Below, in pieces: positions 18,121 through 27,138 of a stretch of DNA of 64,000 nucleotides. How positions within the stretch are numbered: the first letter of the stretch is position 1; each line of letters starts with the position of its first letter. The stretch is from Deltaproteobacteria bacterium. Its GTDB lineage: Bacteria; Myxococcota; Kuafuiibacteriia; Kuafuiibacteriales; Kuafuiibacteriaceae. The translations under genes and the position numbers were made by a program. Under the pieces are notes generated by a model, which was not told where the DNA came from, ran no database searches, and worked only from the letters and a program-made list of their open reading frames with translations. Location: the NCBI GenBank assembly GCA_016703535.1, contig JADJBV010000001.1, positions 5,198,001 to 5,262,000 on the forward strand. The letters are read 5' to 3'.

Positions 18121-19644
18121 TCAGAGGCGGAGGTTGAGGGTCGCCCCTAGGACCAGCCGGGGAGCGGCGAAGTTGAGGGCGCTGAGGGCCCCGGCGGTGC
18201 TGGGGTCCGCGGGCAAGCCCAAGGCGGCCAGCCGATCCAGGTCGAGGCCGTTGGGGGTCACCGGCGGCACGGACAAAGCCACGTTGAGGGCTCCGTCTTG
18301 GCCGAAGGACACGCTGCCGAAGAGGCCCAAATCCAGGTAGGTCAACACCCGCACTGAATACTGGAGCCGTCCAAACCAGCTTTGATCCGAAAGTGAGGTG
18401 GCCGCGAAGGCGACGATGGTCGTGTCGTTGTAGTCGCCGGGCCCGATCGCGACCGCCGAGATGCCCAGATAGTGGCGGCTGGCGTAGAGCGGGTTGAAGT
18501 TCGAGGTCGCCAGCAGGATTGGATACAGGTTCGAGTCGACGTAGCCGAAGCGGTTGTAGAAATATTCGGCGCCCAAGATCAACGTGTCGTTCTCGAAGAT
18601 CGGCAGGTTGAGGTCGAAGCCCAGAACCAGCTGGGGCTCCCAGTCGTCGTAGCGAGAGGCCACGTCGGGCAACAACACCTGATAGAGGCCGCTGGTCACG
18701 CCGTTGGTGGAGGGTTCGGGCACAAAGTCGAAGCGACCTACGTAGCGCGGGATCCGGCTGTGGTGGGTCAATGCCAACTCGGCCCGAAAGTCGATCAACC
18801 AAACACCGGCCGACAGATCCACCGCCAGTTGGAGGGGCGCGTCCTTCTTGGCCAAGGCCGACAGCGACAACTCGGCGGTTTCGTAGGTCAACTCGGCCCG
18901 TAGCGCACCGCCGACGCCCTTGAAGTTGGCCGCGTCCTCCAACGCCGCGATGGCGTAGAAGTTCCAGCCCAAGGCCTCGACCGGCAGATGCAGCTTGAGG
19001 AGGGGCACGCCCAATCGCAGGTCGAGGAAGTTGAAGGGATCGCGGAACGAGAGGTTGAGGAAGTCGGTTGGGTTCCAGATCCGGCTCGAGCCCCAGCGGA
19101 TCCGTTGTTTGCCCGCGGTGACGAACACCGTCTGGAAGAGATCGAACTTGATCCACAGCTGATCCAAGGCGGCGTTGGTCTCGGATTGGGGTCGGCCCAG
19201 GAAGTCGACGGCGCCCGAGGCCACCGTAAAGTCGTAGCTCAAACGCCCACGGGCGTAGGCCCGCAGCCGATCGGTAGGCCGTACATCGAGGTAGAGATCC
19301 ATAAAACTCGGCGAGCTCACCGCCGTGTCTTGCAGGTCCCCCTCCCGGGCGAAGGCCGCTTGGCCGAAGAGCCAAAGTTCACCGCCGAGATCCAGGAAGT
19401 CGTCGTTGGCCTCGACCGCGTCGCTCAAGCGGCCCATCGAACTTCGGCCGTCCAGGCTGGCCTCGTCACGCTGCGCTTCGGTGGCGCCGGTGGAGGTTTC
19501 ACTGCCGAACAACGCCGCCTCGTCCCGGGTCTCCTGGGCGGCGGCCGTGCTGGTGGTGGTCGGCTCGGCGCCAAACAGCTCGGCCTCACGATCGGCCTCG
19601 GATTGGGCGACCCACAGGGCCACCACCAAGAGCCCCAGGCTCAT
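18121..19644 (-). CDS. outer-membrane beta-barrel of the FtsX-permease operon
   Basis: 507 residues. A short signal peptide is followed by an acidic low-complexity region (residues 17-70) holding DREAELFGAE and DEAALFGSE, then a long barrel of alternating strands with many aromatic ends (LDLGGELWLFGQAAF, DRLRAYARGRLSYDF) and a C-terminal LGATLNLRL. It resembles the DUF1302-like barrels that accompany LolE-type permeases. Its ATG overlaps the LolA-like stop by four bases (ATGA). It is probably the outer-membrane endpoint of the transport route. The acidic motif recurs in permease 21777-23876. Confidence 0.82.
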   Translation of the reverse strand: MSLGLLVVALWVAQSEADREAELFGAEPTTTSTAAAQETRDEAALFGSETSTGATEAQRDEASLDGRSSMGRLSDAVEANDDFLDLGGELWLFGQAAFAREGDLQDTAVSSPSFMDLYLDVRPTDRLRAYARGRLSYDFTVASGAVDFLGRPQSETNAALDQLWIKFDLFQTVFVTAGKQRIRWGSSRIWNPTDFLNLSFRDPFNFLDLRLGVPLLKLHLPVEALGWNFYAIAALEDAANFKGVGGALRAELTYETAELSLSALAKKDAPLQLAVDLSAGVWLIDFRAELALTHHSRIPRYVGRFDFVPEPSTNGVTSGLYQVLLPDVASRYDDWEPQLVLGFDLNLPIFENDTLILGAEYFYNRFGYVDSNLYPILLATSNFNPLYASRHYLGISAVAIGPGDYNDTTIVAFAATSLSDQSWFGRLQYSVRVLTYLDLGLFGSVSFGQDGALNVALSVPPVTPNGLDLDRLAALGLPADPSTAGALSALNFAAPRLVLGATLNLRL

Positions 19645-20420
19645 CGGCTCTTGCTCTCGAGCCAGGCCTTGGTGAAGAGGTTCGGGTCCAAGGGGTGGAG
19701 GTCGACCTCGGAGATCACCACCGTGGTCCGGTTGCCCTTCTCCACTTCATCGAAGAAGCGGATCTCCTCCGGGTAGTAGACCTCGGCCTTCTTGGACTCG
19801 CTGTAGACCTTCTTCCACTTGGGATAATAGGTGGTCCGCATCAACCGTTCGCTGAGGGCGTAGTCCTGGCGCTTCAGCATGTTGTTGGTCGCCTTGTCGA
19901 CCCACAACTCCACCAGCGGATACGCCACGTCTTCACCGGGCTTGGCCTTGAGCTTCAGGTGGTGCACCGCAAACTTGCCCAACTTCTCTTCACCGACCCA
20001 GGTCGTGTTGTACTCCTCGTGGAGGCGCGACTCGTCGAAGTCGCCGCGCCGCGAGTCGGTGCCGAGCAGGCGTTCTCGTTCGGTGCGCCGCTCCCACTTG
20101 CCCACGGTTGGGTCGTACATGAAGAGGTTCTTGTCGAGCCGCAGGTAGCCCTTCCCGGCCTCGGATTTGGGCTTCAGGAAGAGGATCATGAACTTGTCGT
20201 CGTCGTCCCGGCGGTAATAGACGGCCTGATAGACCAGGTCGTTTTTGTCCTTCTCCTTCTGCTCGATGTAGCAGAGGGCCTTGTAGTCGCCGCTGTTGCG
20301 CTGGCGTTCGTCCAGCTCCTTGACGATCGCGTCGACCTCTTCTTGGGTCGCCGCCAAAGCCATCGTGGCCTGCAAAGACAAACCGGCCGTCAGGACGAGG
20401 CCGCTCCACACCCGCTTCAT
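19641..20420 (-). CDS. outer-membrane lipoprotein-sorting (LolA-like) protein
   Basis: 259-residue periplasmic protein with a signal peptide ending near TMALAATQ. The body follows the LolA-like PF17131 pattern: FMILFLKPKSEAGKGYLRL, LFMYDPTVGKWERR, a curved beta-sheet that carries an acyl chain, and VELWVDKATNNMLKRQDY. Proteins of this class sit between FtsX/RND permeases and an outer-membrane barrel and are thought to carry lipids or lipoproteins across the periplasm. It is the third gene of the operon, 9 bp after the second permease. Confidence 0.88.
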   Translation of the reverse strand: MKRVWSGLVLTAGLSLQATMALAATQEEVDAIVKELDERQRNSGDYKALCYIEQKEKDKNDLVYQAVYYRRDDDDKFMILFLKPKSEAGKGYLRLDKNLFMYDPTVGKWERRTERERLLGTDSRRGDFDESRLHEEYNTTWVGEEKLGKFAVHHLKLKAKPGEDVAYPLVELWVDKATNNMLKRQDYALSERLMRTTYYPKWKKVYSESKKAEVYYPEEIRFFDEVEKGNRTTVVISEVDLHPLDPNLFTKAWLESKSR

Positions 20421-20429
20421 CTCGTGCTC

Positions 20430-21773
20430 CTAAGTGACGTGTTGGATCGCGGTCACCGGCTGCATCCGGGAGGCCCGGAAGGCCGGCCAAACCGCGGCGA
20501 GGCCCGCGATGACCGTGAAGGTGATCACCGCCCGGAGGACCTGTTGAGGCCCGACCAAGAGGTGGAGGACATCGTTCATGAGGATCATACGTACGGCGTC
20601 GACAGGTATTCCAATCTTGGCGCTGTCGAGGCCCAGGGCGATCCCAAAACCGATCAAGCTGCCCAACAAGGTGGCGCCCAGCGCCAGGATCACCGCCTCC
20701 AGCAAAAACATGAACAAAACCCGGCCTCGGGACATTCCGATGGCCCGGAGGGTCCCGATCTCGGTGGTCCGCTCCCGCACCGCCATCCACATGCTGTTCA
20801 TGATCCCGATGGCGATGATGATCATCAGGATGCTCACCAAGATGAAGCTGACCGAGTCGATGGCCGTCAACATCGAGGTCAAGAACGAAACCTCGTCGCT
20901 CCAGATGGTCAGGTCCAGCTGCTGGCCGGTCCAGTCTTCGCCGGCGACGTTCTCGAACTTCATCCAGAAGGCCCGGGGGTCGTGCTCCATCAGCGTGTAG
21001 CCTTTTTTGGCCAGGACCTCTCGCAGCTCACCCATCACCGCGGTCGCTCGAGTATAATCTTTTAAATAGATCATCACCGCACCCGAGACGTCTTCATCCA
21101 GCTGGTACAACTTTCGGATCCCACCCTTGGTGGTGAAAAAACTCCAGTTGCTCATGAAGCCGATGTCTTTGGCGACGGCCACCACCTTGAACTCGGCGGT
21201 GTTGCGCGAGCCGGCCGAGGTCTCGACCGTTACGGTCAAGTTGTCGCCGATGCCAACGCCCAAACGTTTGGCCTGGGCCGCGAAGATCAGGCACCCATTC
21301 GGCTCCTTGAGCCCGGCGATGTTCCCCAACACCTCGGCCCGGCCACCCTCTTTGTATTCGGCTTCGGTGGCCAAGGTGACCACCTCGAAGAGCCGCTTCT
21401 CCTCGTCGATGTCGATGCCAGTCAGGCCGGCGTAGAGCGAAGAGGTTTCGCTGATGACCCGGGCCCAACCTCGGGCCCGATCGATCACGAAGTCGACGCC
21501 CTCGATGTTCTCTTCGGCGATCTTTCGGAGCTCCAGGGTGTTGGTGATCAACGGCGCCGCGTCGGTGGGTTTGGCCTTGAAGAACCCCGCGATGTTGACG
21601 TGCCCCGACGACAAGGTGGTCGCCGACCGGACCATGGTGTCGGTGACGCCTTGCGAGAGGCCGAGCAACAACACCAACAAGGCGGTCACCGCGGCGATGG
21701 CCATCCCGAGGAGTGCGGTCCGCCGCTTGGCTTGGGCCAGGTTACGCAGCGCGATCTGGATGAAGACACCCAT
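20430..21773 (-). CDS. FtsX/LolE-type ABC transporter permease (second)
   Basis: 447 residues with MacB/FtsX topology: an N-terminal span (LLGMAIAAVTALLVLLLGLS), a large periplasmic domain (about 45-310), then three C-terminal spans (VSFILVSILMIIIAIGIMN, VLFMFLLEAVILALGATLLG, VLRAVITFTVIAGLAAVW). The cytoplasmic RERTTEIGTLRAIGMSRG block is the FtsX coupling-helix signature that normally meets an ATPase. The start is the ATG after GGAGTGAGTG; a GTG lies three bases earlier. No ATPase gene is in the operon. Confidence 0.92.
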   Translation of the reverse strand: MGVFIQIALRNLAQAKRRTALLGMAIAAVTALLVLLLGLSQGVTDTMVRSATTLSSGHVNIAGFFKAKPTDAAPLITNTLELRKIAEENIEGVDFVIDRARGWARVISETSSLYAGLTGIDIDEEKRLFEVVTLATEAEYKEGGRAEVLGNIAGLKEPNGCLIFAAQAKRLGVGIGDNLTVTVETSAGSRNTAEFKVVAVAKDIGFMSNWSFFTTKGGIRKLYQLDEDVSGAVMIYLKDYTRATAVMGELREVLAKKGYTLMEHDPRAFWMKFENVAGEDWTGQQLDLTIWSDEVSFLTSMLTAIDSVSFILVSILMIIIAIGIMNSMWMAVRERTTEIGTLRAIGMSRGRVLFMFLLEAVILALGATLLGSLIGFGIALGLDSAKIGIPVDAVRMILMNDVLHLLVGPQQVLRAVITFTVIAGLAAVWPAFRASRMQPVTAIQHVT

Positions 21774-21776
21774 CAC

Positions 21777-23876
21777 TCACTCCTTTTGGCCCATCGCGAC
21801 CACCGGCTGGATCTGGGCCGCGAGGAAGGCCGGGTAGAAGGTGGAGGCCAAGCTGACGAAGACGATGATCACCGCGCCGAGGAGCAGGTTGGAGGCCGCC
21901 AGCTCGGGGAACAAGCGCGGTCCACCAAAGAGGAAGACCAGCTCGGGTGAAGGGGCGGGCACGCCGTTGGTGGCCAACAACTTGACCACCAAGCTGGCGA
22001 AAGCGGCCCCGCCGGTGCCGGCCAAAAATCCGAGGACCGTGGTCTCCACCAAAAACATGGCCAACACCATGGTGCGTTGAGCGCCGATGGCCCGCATGGT
22101 GCCGATCTCGGTGACCCGCTCCATGGTGGCCATGATCATCGAGTTGTTGATGATCACCAGGGCCACCAAAAAGATGATGAAGATGGCGATGTAGAGCACG
22201 CCCTTGATCACCAAGATGAACTGCCCGACCAAACCCGCGGCCGACTGCCAGTCGACCACCTTCAGGTCGAGGCCAGCTTTTTTGAGCGCCGCCTCGATGG
22301 CGGTCTTGTCGCTCCACATTTGTTCGGGTTGCTCCAACACCACCGCGGCGTTCAAGGCCAAGCCGTGGTCGATGTCGTCCTGCTTGAAGCCCGCGGCCTG
22401 GAGCGCCTTCATGCGCTCCCGCTCTTGGGTCAGATCCAAGCCGGCGAACTCATCGAAGCTGGCGGGTCGCTTCACCTCCACTGGCGCGGCGTCACTCGCT
22501 TCGCCAAACAGCGCCTCTTCGGCCGCGTCGGCGGCCACGTCCTTGACCCCCACTTCACCCTTGATCGCCGCCAGCTCCTGCTTCTTGTCCTCGGACATCA
22601 AGCCGTAGAGCTCCCGGAAGGTGAGGATGTCCATCAAGCTGTGGTCACCGGCCAAGTCCGACTTGTCGAGGCCCTTGAAGGTGAAGGTCCCATACAGCTT
22701 GACGTTGACCGCCTTGAGGAAGCCGCTGCGCGTAAAGGCGGTGATGCTGATCGTGTCGCCGATGTGGACGTCGTACAGATCGATCAACGGGGCGATGCGC
22801 TCGTAGAAGAAGGTGTGCCGCTCCTTGAAGTTCTGGTCGGTGAAGGTCAAGAACCCCTGGAGCAACTCCGGCAAGCCACCTTGCACTTCGGGGAGCAATT
22901 TCTTCAGCTCGGCTTCCAAGGCCGCCGATTCGGGGGCGTCCAGGTGGTAGGTGATGCGCCGGTATTGACGGGCGGTCTGCCGCACCAAGGCCTGCAAGGT
23001 GGCGCTGCCTTCGATGGTCTCACCCTTGTCGAAGATCGACTTGGCCAGGGTGTCGATGTTTTTGGCGCAGACGTTCTTGACCCACTCCTCGTAGAACTTG
23101 TTGTTGAACATGAAACCCCGCTGGTTGGGGGGCACCATCTCGCCGGAGACGATCTGGAAACGGTCGAAGTTCTCTTGGAAGTGCGGCAGGTCGGTGCCGA
23201 GGTAGCGGAAGTAGATCAACTTCCCCTCTTCGGCGAGGGGCGCCACTTTGGTGTCCAAGAACTCCAGCTTGCCCAGCGGATCGGCGTCGAAGGCGGCCCA
23301 AAACTCGTCGGTGATCACGCCGGCCAACAGCGCGATGGTCTCCTTGAGCTTCTCTTTGTCGTCGGTGATCGACTCGCTCCGCTCCTGCTCGGCCTTCATC
23401 TGGGTCAAGATCTCCCGGACCTGGCTCTTGAGCGCCGGGATCAGGCTGGGTTGCTCCTGACGAATGGCGGTCCGCAAGGATCCCAGGGCCCGCTCCAGCT
23501 CTCCCGGGCTGCTGATGGTGGCCATGTCGATGCCCATCGGCACCACGGCCTTGATGCCGGGGACGTCTTGCAAGGCGGCTTGCAATTGGGAGAAGTCATC
23601 GATGCGGCCGATGTCCTCCGAGCCCATGAACTGGCCGCCGTAGAGGGCCAACTCGTCTTTGGCCTTGGCCGAGTAGATCTGCAGGTGCCCGGCCAGGCTG
23701 GCGGTGATCGACTGGGCCATGGCCCGCTCGATGGTGTCGATGAAGGCCGTGCCCAACACCACCAAGAAGGTACCGAAGGCCATGATCGAGCCGACGATCA
23801 GGCTCTTGAACCAATGGCTGTAAAGGCTCCGCAGCGAGAGCGTCCAAAGGAGCCGGAGCTGATCGAGGCCACGCAC
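21777..23876 (-). CDS. FtsX/LolE-type ABC transporter permease (first, long)
   Basis: 699 residues, with an N-terminal span (LIVGSIMAFGTFLVVLGTAF) and three C-terminal spans of the FtsX type. The periplasmic domain of about 500 residues is far longer than usual. The coupling block is MERVTEIGTMRAIGAQR. The periplasmic part contains coiled-coil-like helices and an acidic patch with AAEEALFGEAS at about residues 450-462, matching the tandem motif in the barrel's N-terminus. It heads the operon; immediately upstream lies an unrelated nitroreductase, not a LolD-like ATPase. It probably pairs with 20430-21773 as a heterodimer. Confidence 0.92.
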   Translation of the reverse strand: MRGLDQLRLLWTLSLRSLYSHWFKSLIVGSIMAFGTFLVVLGTAFIDTIERAMAQSITASLAGHLQIYSAKAKDELALYGGQFMGSEDIGRIDDFSQLQAALQDVPGIKAVVPMGIDMATISSPGELERALGSLRTAIRQEQPSLIPALKSQVREILTQMKAEQERSESITDDKEKLKETIALLAGVITDEFWAAFDADPLGKLEFLDTKVAPLAEEGKLIYFRYLGTDLPHFQENFDRFQIVSGEMVPPNQRGFMFNNKFYEEWVKNVCAKNIDTLAKSIFDKGETIEGSATLQALVRQTARQYRRITYHLDAPESAALEAELKKLLPEVQGGLPELLQGFLTFTDQNFKERHTFFYERIAPLIDLYDVHIGDTISITAFTRSGFLKAVNVKLYGTFTFKGLDKSDLAGDHSLMDILTFRELYGLMSEDKKQELAAIKGEVGVKDVAADAAEEALFGEASDAAPVEVKRPASFDEFAGLDLTQERERMKALQAAGFKQDDIDHGLALNAAVVLEQPEQMWSDKTAIEAALKKAGLDLKVVDWQSAAGLVGQFILVIKGVLYIAIFIIFLVALVIINNSMIMATMERVTEIGTMRAIGAQRTMVLAMFLVETTVLGFLAGTGGAAFASLVVKLLATNGVPAPSPELVFLFGGPRLFPELAASNLLLGAVIIVFVSLASTFYPAFLAAQIQPVVAMGQKE

Positions 23877-23947
23877 CGCGGCAAGACGTGGCCCGCCCCG
23901 AATTCAGGGTCAAGCGATGTCACCCAATCGAGATGGCGCGACGGCCT

Positions 23948-24541
23948 CTATTTCCAAGGGGACAAAAAGTGCCCCAAGGCCGCAATTTCTGGGAGCGGAC
24001 GCCGGCTGCGGGGTGCGGCCTCTTGGGCCCGCTGCTTTTCGGGCAGGCGCGACGGGTCGCCCGGGCGGCCGACCGCCAACGCCACCACGGGTTCGTAGCC
24101 CTCGGGAATGCCGAGGGTATCCCGGGCGACGGCCCCGTCGTAGCCCCCCATCGGGTGGGCGATCAGGCCGAGGGCCACCGCTTGAATCAACACCTGGCCC
24201 ACCGAAAGGCCGACGTCATGGAAGGCGTGCCGGTTGGGTTTGCCGTTGCGATCGAAGTTCTGCTTGGCGACCACCAGGGCCAAGAGCCCAGCGTCTTGGC
24301 ACCAGGCCCGATTGGTCTCGGCCAAACATGCCAAGATCCGAGCAAAGGCCTCGGGCTGATCCCGAGGCCCGACGATCCAACGCCAAGGTTGTTCGTTCAT
24401 CGACGACGGCGCCCAGCGGGCCGCCTCCAGCAAACTCCCTTGTTCGGCCGGGGTCAGGGCTTCGGGCAAAAAAGCCCGGCCACTCCAACGTTCGGCCAAC
24501 AAGTCATGAATGGGAAAAGCAGTCGCGGCGCGGTGGCTCAT
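23948..24541 (-). CDS. nitroreductase-family flavoprotein
   Basis: 197 residues. The start is MSHRAATAFP, preceded by GAGGAG at good spacing; an in-frame Met nine residues upstream lacks this. The fold is the FMN-binding nitroreductase type: ERWSGRAF and AARWAPSSMNEQPWRW at the N-terminus, then GLSVGQVLIQAVALGLIAHPMGGYD and a C-terminal GRPGD segment. Such enzymes use NAD(P)H to reduce nitro compounds, quinones or similar; the substrate is unknown. It follows a hexamer inverted repeat that separates it from pirin. Confidence 0.9.
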   Translation of the reverse strand: MSHRAATAFPIHDLLAERWSGRAFLPEALTPAEQGSLLEAARWAPSSMNEQPWRWIVGPRDQPEAFARILACLAETNRAWCQDAGLLALVVAKQNFDRNGKPNRHAFHDVGLSVGQVLIQAVALGLIAHPMGGYDGAVARDTLGIPEGYEPVVALAVGRPGDPSRLPEKQRAQEAAPRSRRPLPEIAALGHFLSPWK

Positions 24542-24576
24542 AAACTCCTCAAATTCTAGTCCGGTCACGTCTTCCT

Positions 24577-24682
24577 GATCGTGATCGTGATCGTGATCGT
24601 GGCCGTGGCCGACCCCTATCTCGTCGAGCGCGGCGGAGATATCCGGATTCGGCCACGGCCACGGCCACGACCACGATCACGG
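24577..24682. repeat. hexamer-based long inverted repeat
   Basis: The left arm (24577-24612) is four GATCGT units running into GGCCGT units. The right arm (24648-24682) is the reverse complement pattern, GGCCAC repeats then GACCACGATCACG. About 35 bases separate the arms. It starts right after the pirin stop codon on the minus strand and lies upstream of the nitroreductase gene. A transcript could fold into a stem of about 30 bp with slipped registers. It may be a terminator or a mobile-type palindromic repeat; the hexamer structure suggests expansion by slippage. Confidence 0.8.
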
Positions 24683-24684
24683 GT

Positions 24685-25386
24685 TTAGGAGAGATCGAAG
24701 AGGAGAAGTTCGGTGCCCTTCTCGAGCCCTTCGAGTTGGATCGACGACTCTTCGGTGATCGCCGCGCCGTCTCCTTGGTACATGGCTTGGCCGTTGAGCG
24801 CGACCCCACCCCGGGCGACCTGCAGCCACCCGTGCCGTCCTGGTGCCAAGACCTTCTCCACCGTCTGCCCAGGCTCGAGCCGGGCCGCGTGGATCTCCAC
24901 GTCTTGCTGGACCCGGACCGAACCCTCCCTTCCGTCGGGCGACATCACCAGCCGCAAACGCCCCGCCTTGTCCTCGGCCGAAAAGTGGCGCTGTTCATAC
25001 CCCGGCTCCCCTCCCCTCTCTTTCGGCAAGATCCAGATCTGGAGGAAATGGACCGGCGCCGCCTTCGAGGCGTTGTATTCGCTGTGGGTGATGCCGCGAC
25101 CGGCGCTCATCCGCTGCACGTCTCCGGGCTTGATCACCGAACCGTTCCCCATGCTGTCCTTGTGCTCCAAGGCGCCGTCCAGCACGTAGGTGAAGATCTC
25201 CATGCTCTGGTGCGGGTGGGTCGGGAAACCTTGTCCCGGCGCCACCCGATCCTCGTTGATCACCCGCAGCGACCGAAAGCCCATGAAGCGGGGGTCGTAG
25301 TACTCGGAGAAGCTAAAAGTATGGCGGGTGTCGAGCCAGCCAAAGTCGAAGTGGCCCCGTTCCGAAGATTTGCGCAGGTGGATCAT
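24685..25386 (-). CDS. pirin-family protein (YhhW-like)
   Basis: 233-residue bicupin of the pirin family. The N-terminal cupin has metal ligands in FPTHPHQSME (two His) and GITHSEYN (His and Glu), with the family signatures HTFSFSEYYDP and GFRSLRVINED. Related proteins such as E. coli YhhW act as quercetin 2,3-dioxygenases in vitro; the physiological role is usually stress or redox related. It is divergent from the V4R sigma-54 activator, with a 19-bp palindrome between the two, so that activator or another factor may control it. Confidence 0.92.
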   Translation of the reverse strand: MIHLRKSSERGHFDFGWLDTRHTFSFSEYYDPRFMGFRSLRVINEDRVAPGQGFPTHPHQSMEIFTYVLDGALEHKDSMGNGSVIKPGDVQRMSAGRGITHSEYNASKAAPVHFLQIWILPKERGGEPGYEQRHFSAEDKAGRLRLVMSPDGREGSVRVQQDVEIHAARLEPGQTVEKVLAPGRHGWLQVARGGVALNGQAMYQGDGAAITEESSIQLEGLEKGTELLLFDLS

Positions 25387-25465
25387 GATGAACCTCTGAC
25401 GCCACAGAAGAGCACCGATCGTGCCAAGCCCGCCACCCCAAGCGCCGACCTCTCCACTCCCGGTT

Positions 25466-25484
25466 GACTATCATATTGATAGTC
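25466..25484. promoter_or_regulatory. palindromic operator in pirin/activator gap
   Basis: GACTATCATATTGATAGTC has perfect 8-bp arms around a 3-base centre. It sits in the 114-bp divergent gap, 17 bp before the activator start, and overlaps a TTGACT hexamer. A dimeric regulator binding here could control both genes; autoregulation is a simple guess. Confidence 0.7.
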
Positions 25485-25500
25485 GTCATCTCTCATAGTG

Positions 25501-27138
25501 ATGGCTAGGCGTTCCAAAGGCCGGGCGGCCTCGACCAGCATGGGCCTGGAGCAACTCCAGCGGGACGATCTGCTGGAGCTCAAGAAGGGGGGCGGCACCA
25601 TCCGCTTCGGCGGCCAACGGGCGGTGATCTTGGACGTGGTGGCCCTGGGCCTCTTGCGCAAGGAGTTGATCGAGACCTTGGGCACCACGGTGGCCAAAGG
25701 GATCTTGACCCGCTTCGGTTGGGCCCACGGCGCCCGAACGGCCCGGGGCCTGGAGCACGCCTTCGCCTGGCGCTCCAAGGACGATTGGCGCGCCGCCGGC
25801 GGACGAATGCACCGGCTACAAGGCCAGGTGTCCTTCGAGCCGGTGGCCAAAGAGCGGCGCCGAGATCCGCATAGTTTGGCCGAGGCGTTGTGGCACGAGT
25901 CCTACGAGGCCGAACAACACGTCTTGCACCTGGGCCAAGCGGAGGAGCCGGTGTGTTGGACCTTGACCGGCTTCGCCAGCGGCTACCTCTCCACCGCCCA
26001 CGGTGAGCCGATCGTTTGTGTGGAGGAACGTTGTGTCGGCCAAGGCCACGCTTGTTGCTGGATGGTCGGCCGACGTCAGGCCGAGTTGCCCCCGGGATCC
26101 GAAGGGGTGCTGGAGCTTTATCGTCGGGACGGTCACGACGACCTGACCCGGACCTTACGCCAAGCCGAAAAGCGCCTCTGGAAGCGGACTCGCCGGGCCG
26201 AGTTGGTGTTGGGCAAAACGCCGGATCCGAGCGGCCTGATCGCCCACAGCCCCAAGATGAAGCGGGTGCTCGAGTTGGCCCACCGGACCGCACGCTTCGA
26301 GGTGTCGGTCTTGATCTACGGCGAAAGTGGCACCGGCAAAGAGCGGGTGGCGCGCCTCCTCCATCAAGAGTCGACCCGGGCCGGCGGGCCCTTCGTGGCG
26401 ATCAACTGCGCGGCCTTGGCCCCGGCCTTGATCGAAAGTGAACTTTTTGGCCACGCCCGGGGCGCCTTCACCGGCGCGGTGATCGACCGGCCCGGCGTGT
26501 TCGAAGAGGCCCACCGCGGCACCTTGTTCCTCGATGAGATCGGGGAGCTGGAGGCCAGCGCCCAGGCCAAGGTGTTGCGCGCCATTCAGGAGCGAGAGAT
26601 TCGGAGGGTCGGCGAAAACCAGGCGCGTCCGATCGACGTCCGGATCGTCTGCGCCACCAACCGTCGTTTGGAGCGAGAGGTGGCGGCCGGGCGTTTCCGA
26701 GAAGATCTCTACTTTCGCCTGCGGGTCGTGGAGCTGGAGTTGCCACCCCTCCGCGAACGCCCCGAAGATCTGTTGCCCTTGGCCCAAGCCTTTTTGGCCC
26801 GGCTGGCGGCGCGCCCGGGGGGACGGGCCAAGGTCCTCAGCAAGGCGGCGGCCCGGCGGCTCGCCGAACACCGCTGGCCCGGCAACGTCAGGGAGCTGGA
26901 GAACGCGATCGAGCGGGCCTGGGTGGTTTCGGAGCAACGCATCGAGGTGGAGGACCTGCCCCCAGAGTTGGGGGGCCCCGGGCCCAAACCCGACGACGAT
27001 CGACCGCTGGAGGCGGTGGAGCGAGCCCACGTGTTGGCCACCCTCGATCGCCACGCGGGTCATCGGAAGAACGCGGCGGCCGCGCTCGGCGTAGGCGAGG
27101 CGACTCTTTATCGGATGCTCAAGCGTTGGCGTCGTTGA
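25501..27138 (+). CDS. sigma-54-dependent activator with XylR-N and V4R domains
   Basis: 545 residues. The N-terminal XylR_N-like domain (about 10-110) and V4R domain (about 125-195, with conserved CW..G, VC.E..C and CC) bind small aromatic or related ligands. The AAA+ domain has Walker A GESGTGKE, the sigma-54 loop GAFTGA and Walker B GTLFLDEIGE. The Fis-type helix-turn-helix is at the C-terminus (RKNAAAALGVGEATLYRMLK). It remodels sigma-54 RNA polymerase at -24/-12 promoters. A GTG just before the chosen ATG is an alternative start. The 3' end overlaps the opposing PAS gene by 20 bp. A -24/-12-like site lies at 28693-28708. Confidence 0.93.
   Translation: MARRSKGRAASTSMGLEQLQRDDLLELKKGGGTIRFGGQRAVILDVVALGLLRKELIETLGTTVAKGILTRFGWAHGARTARGLEHAFAWRSKDDWRAAGGRMHRLQGQVSFEPVAKERRRDPHSLAEALWHESYEAEQHVLHLGQAEEPVCWTLTGFASGYLSTAHGEPIVCVEERCVGQGHACCWMVGRRQAELPPGSEGVLELYRRDGHDDLTRTLRQAEKRLWKRTRRAELVLGKTPDPSGLIAHSPKMKRVLELAHRTARFEVSVLIYGESGTGKERVARLLHQESTRAGGPFVAINCAALAPALIESELFGHARGAFTGAVIDRPGVFEEAHRGTLFLDEIGELEASAQAKVLRAIQEREIRRVGENQARPIDVRIVCATNRRLEREVAAGRFREDLYFRLRVVELELPPLRERPEDLLPLAQAFLARLAARPGGRAKVLSKAAARRLAEHRWPGNVRELENAIERAWVVSEQRIEVEDLPPELGGPGPKPDDDRPLEAVERAHVLATLDRHAGHRKNAAAALGVGEATLYRMLKRWRR

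Noticed and set aside
22077..24098. 673-residue plus-strand open frame opposite the long permease
   Set aside because: It crosses two unrelated minus-strand genes and has low-complexity His/Gly/Leu composition typical of antisense frames in GC-rich DNA.
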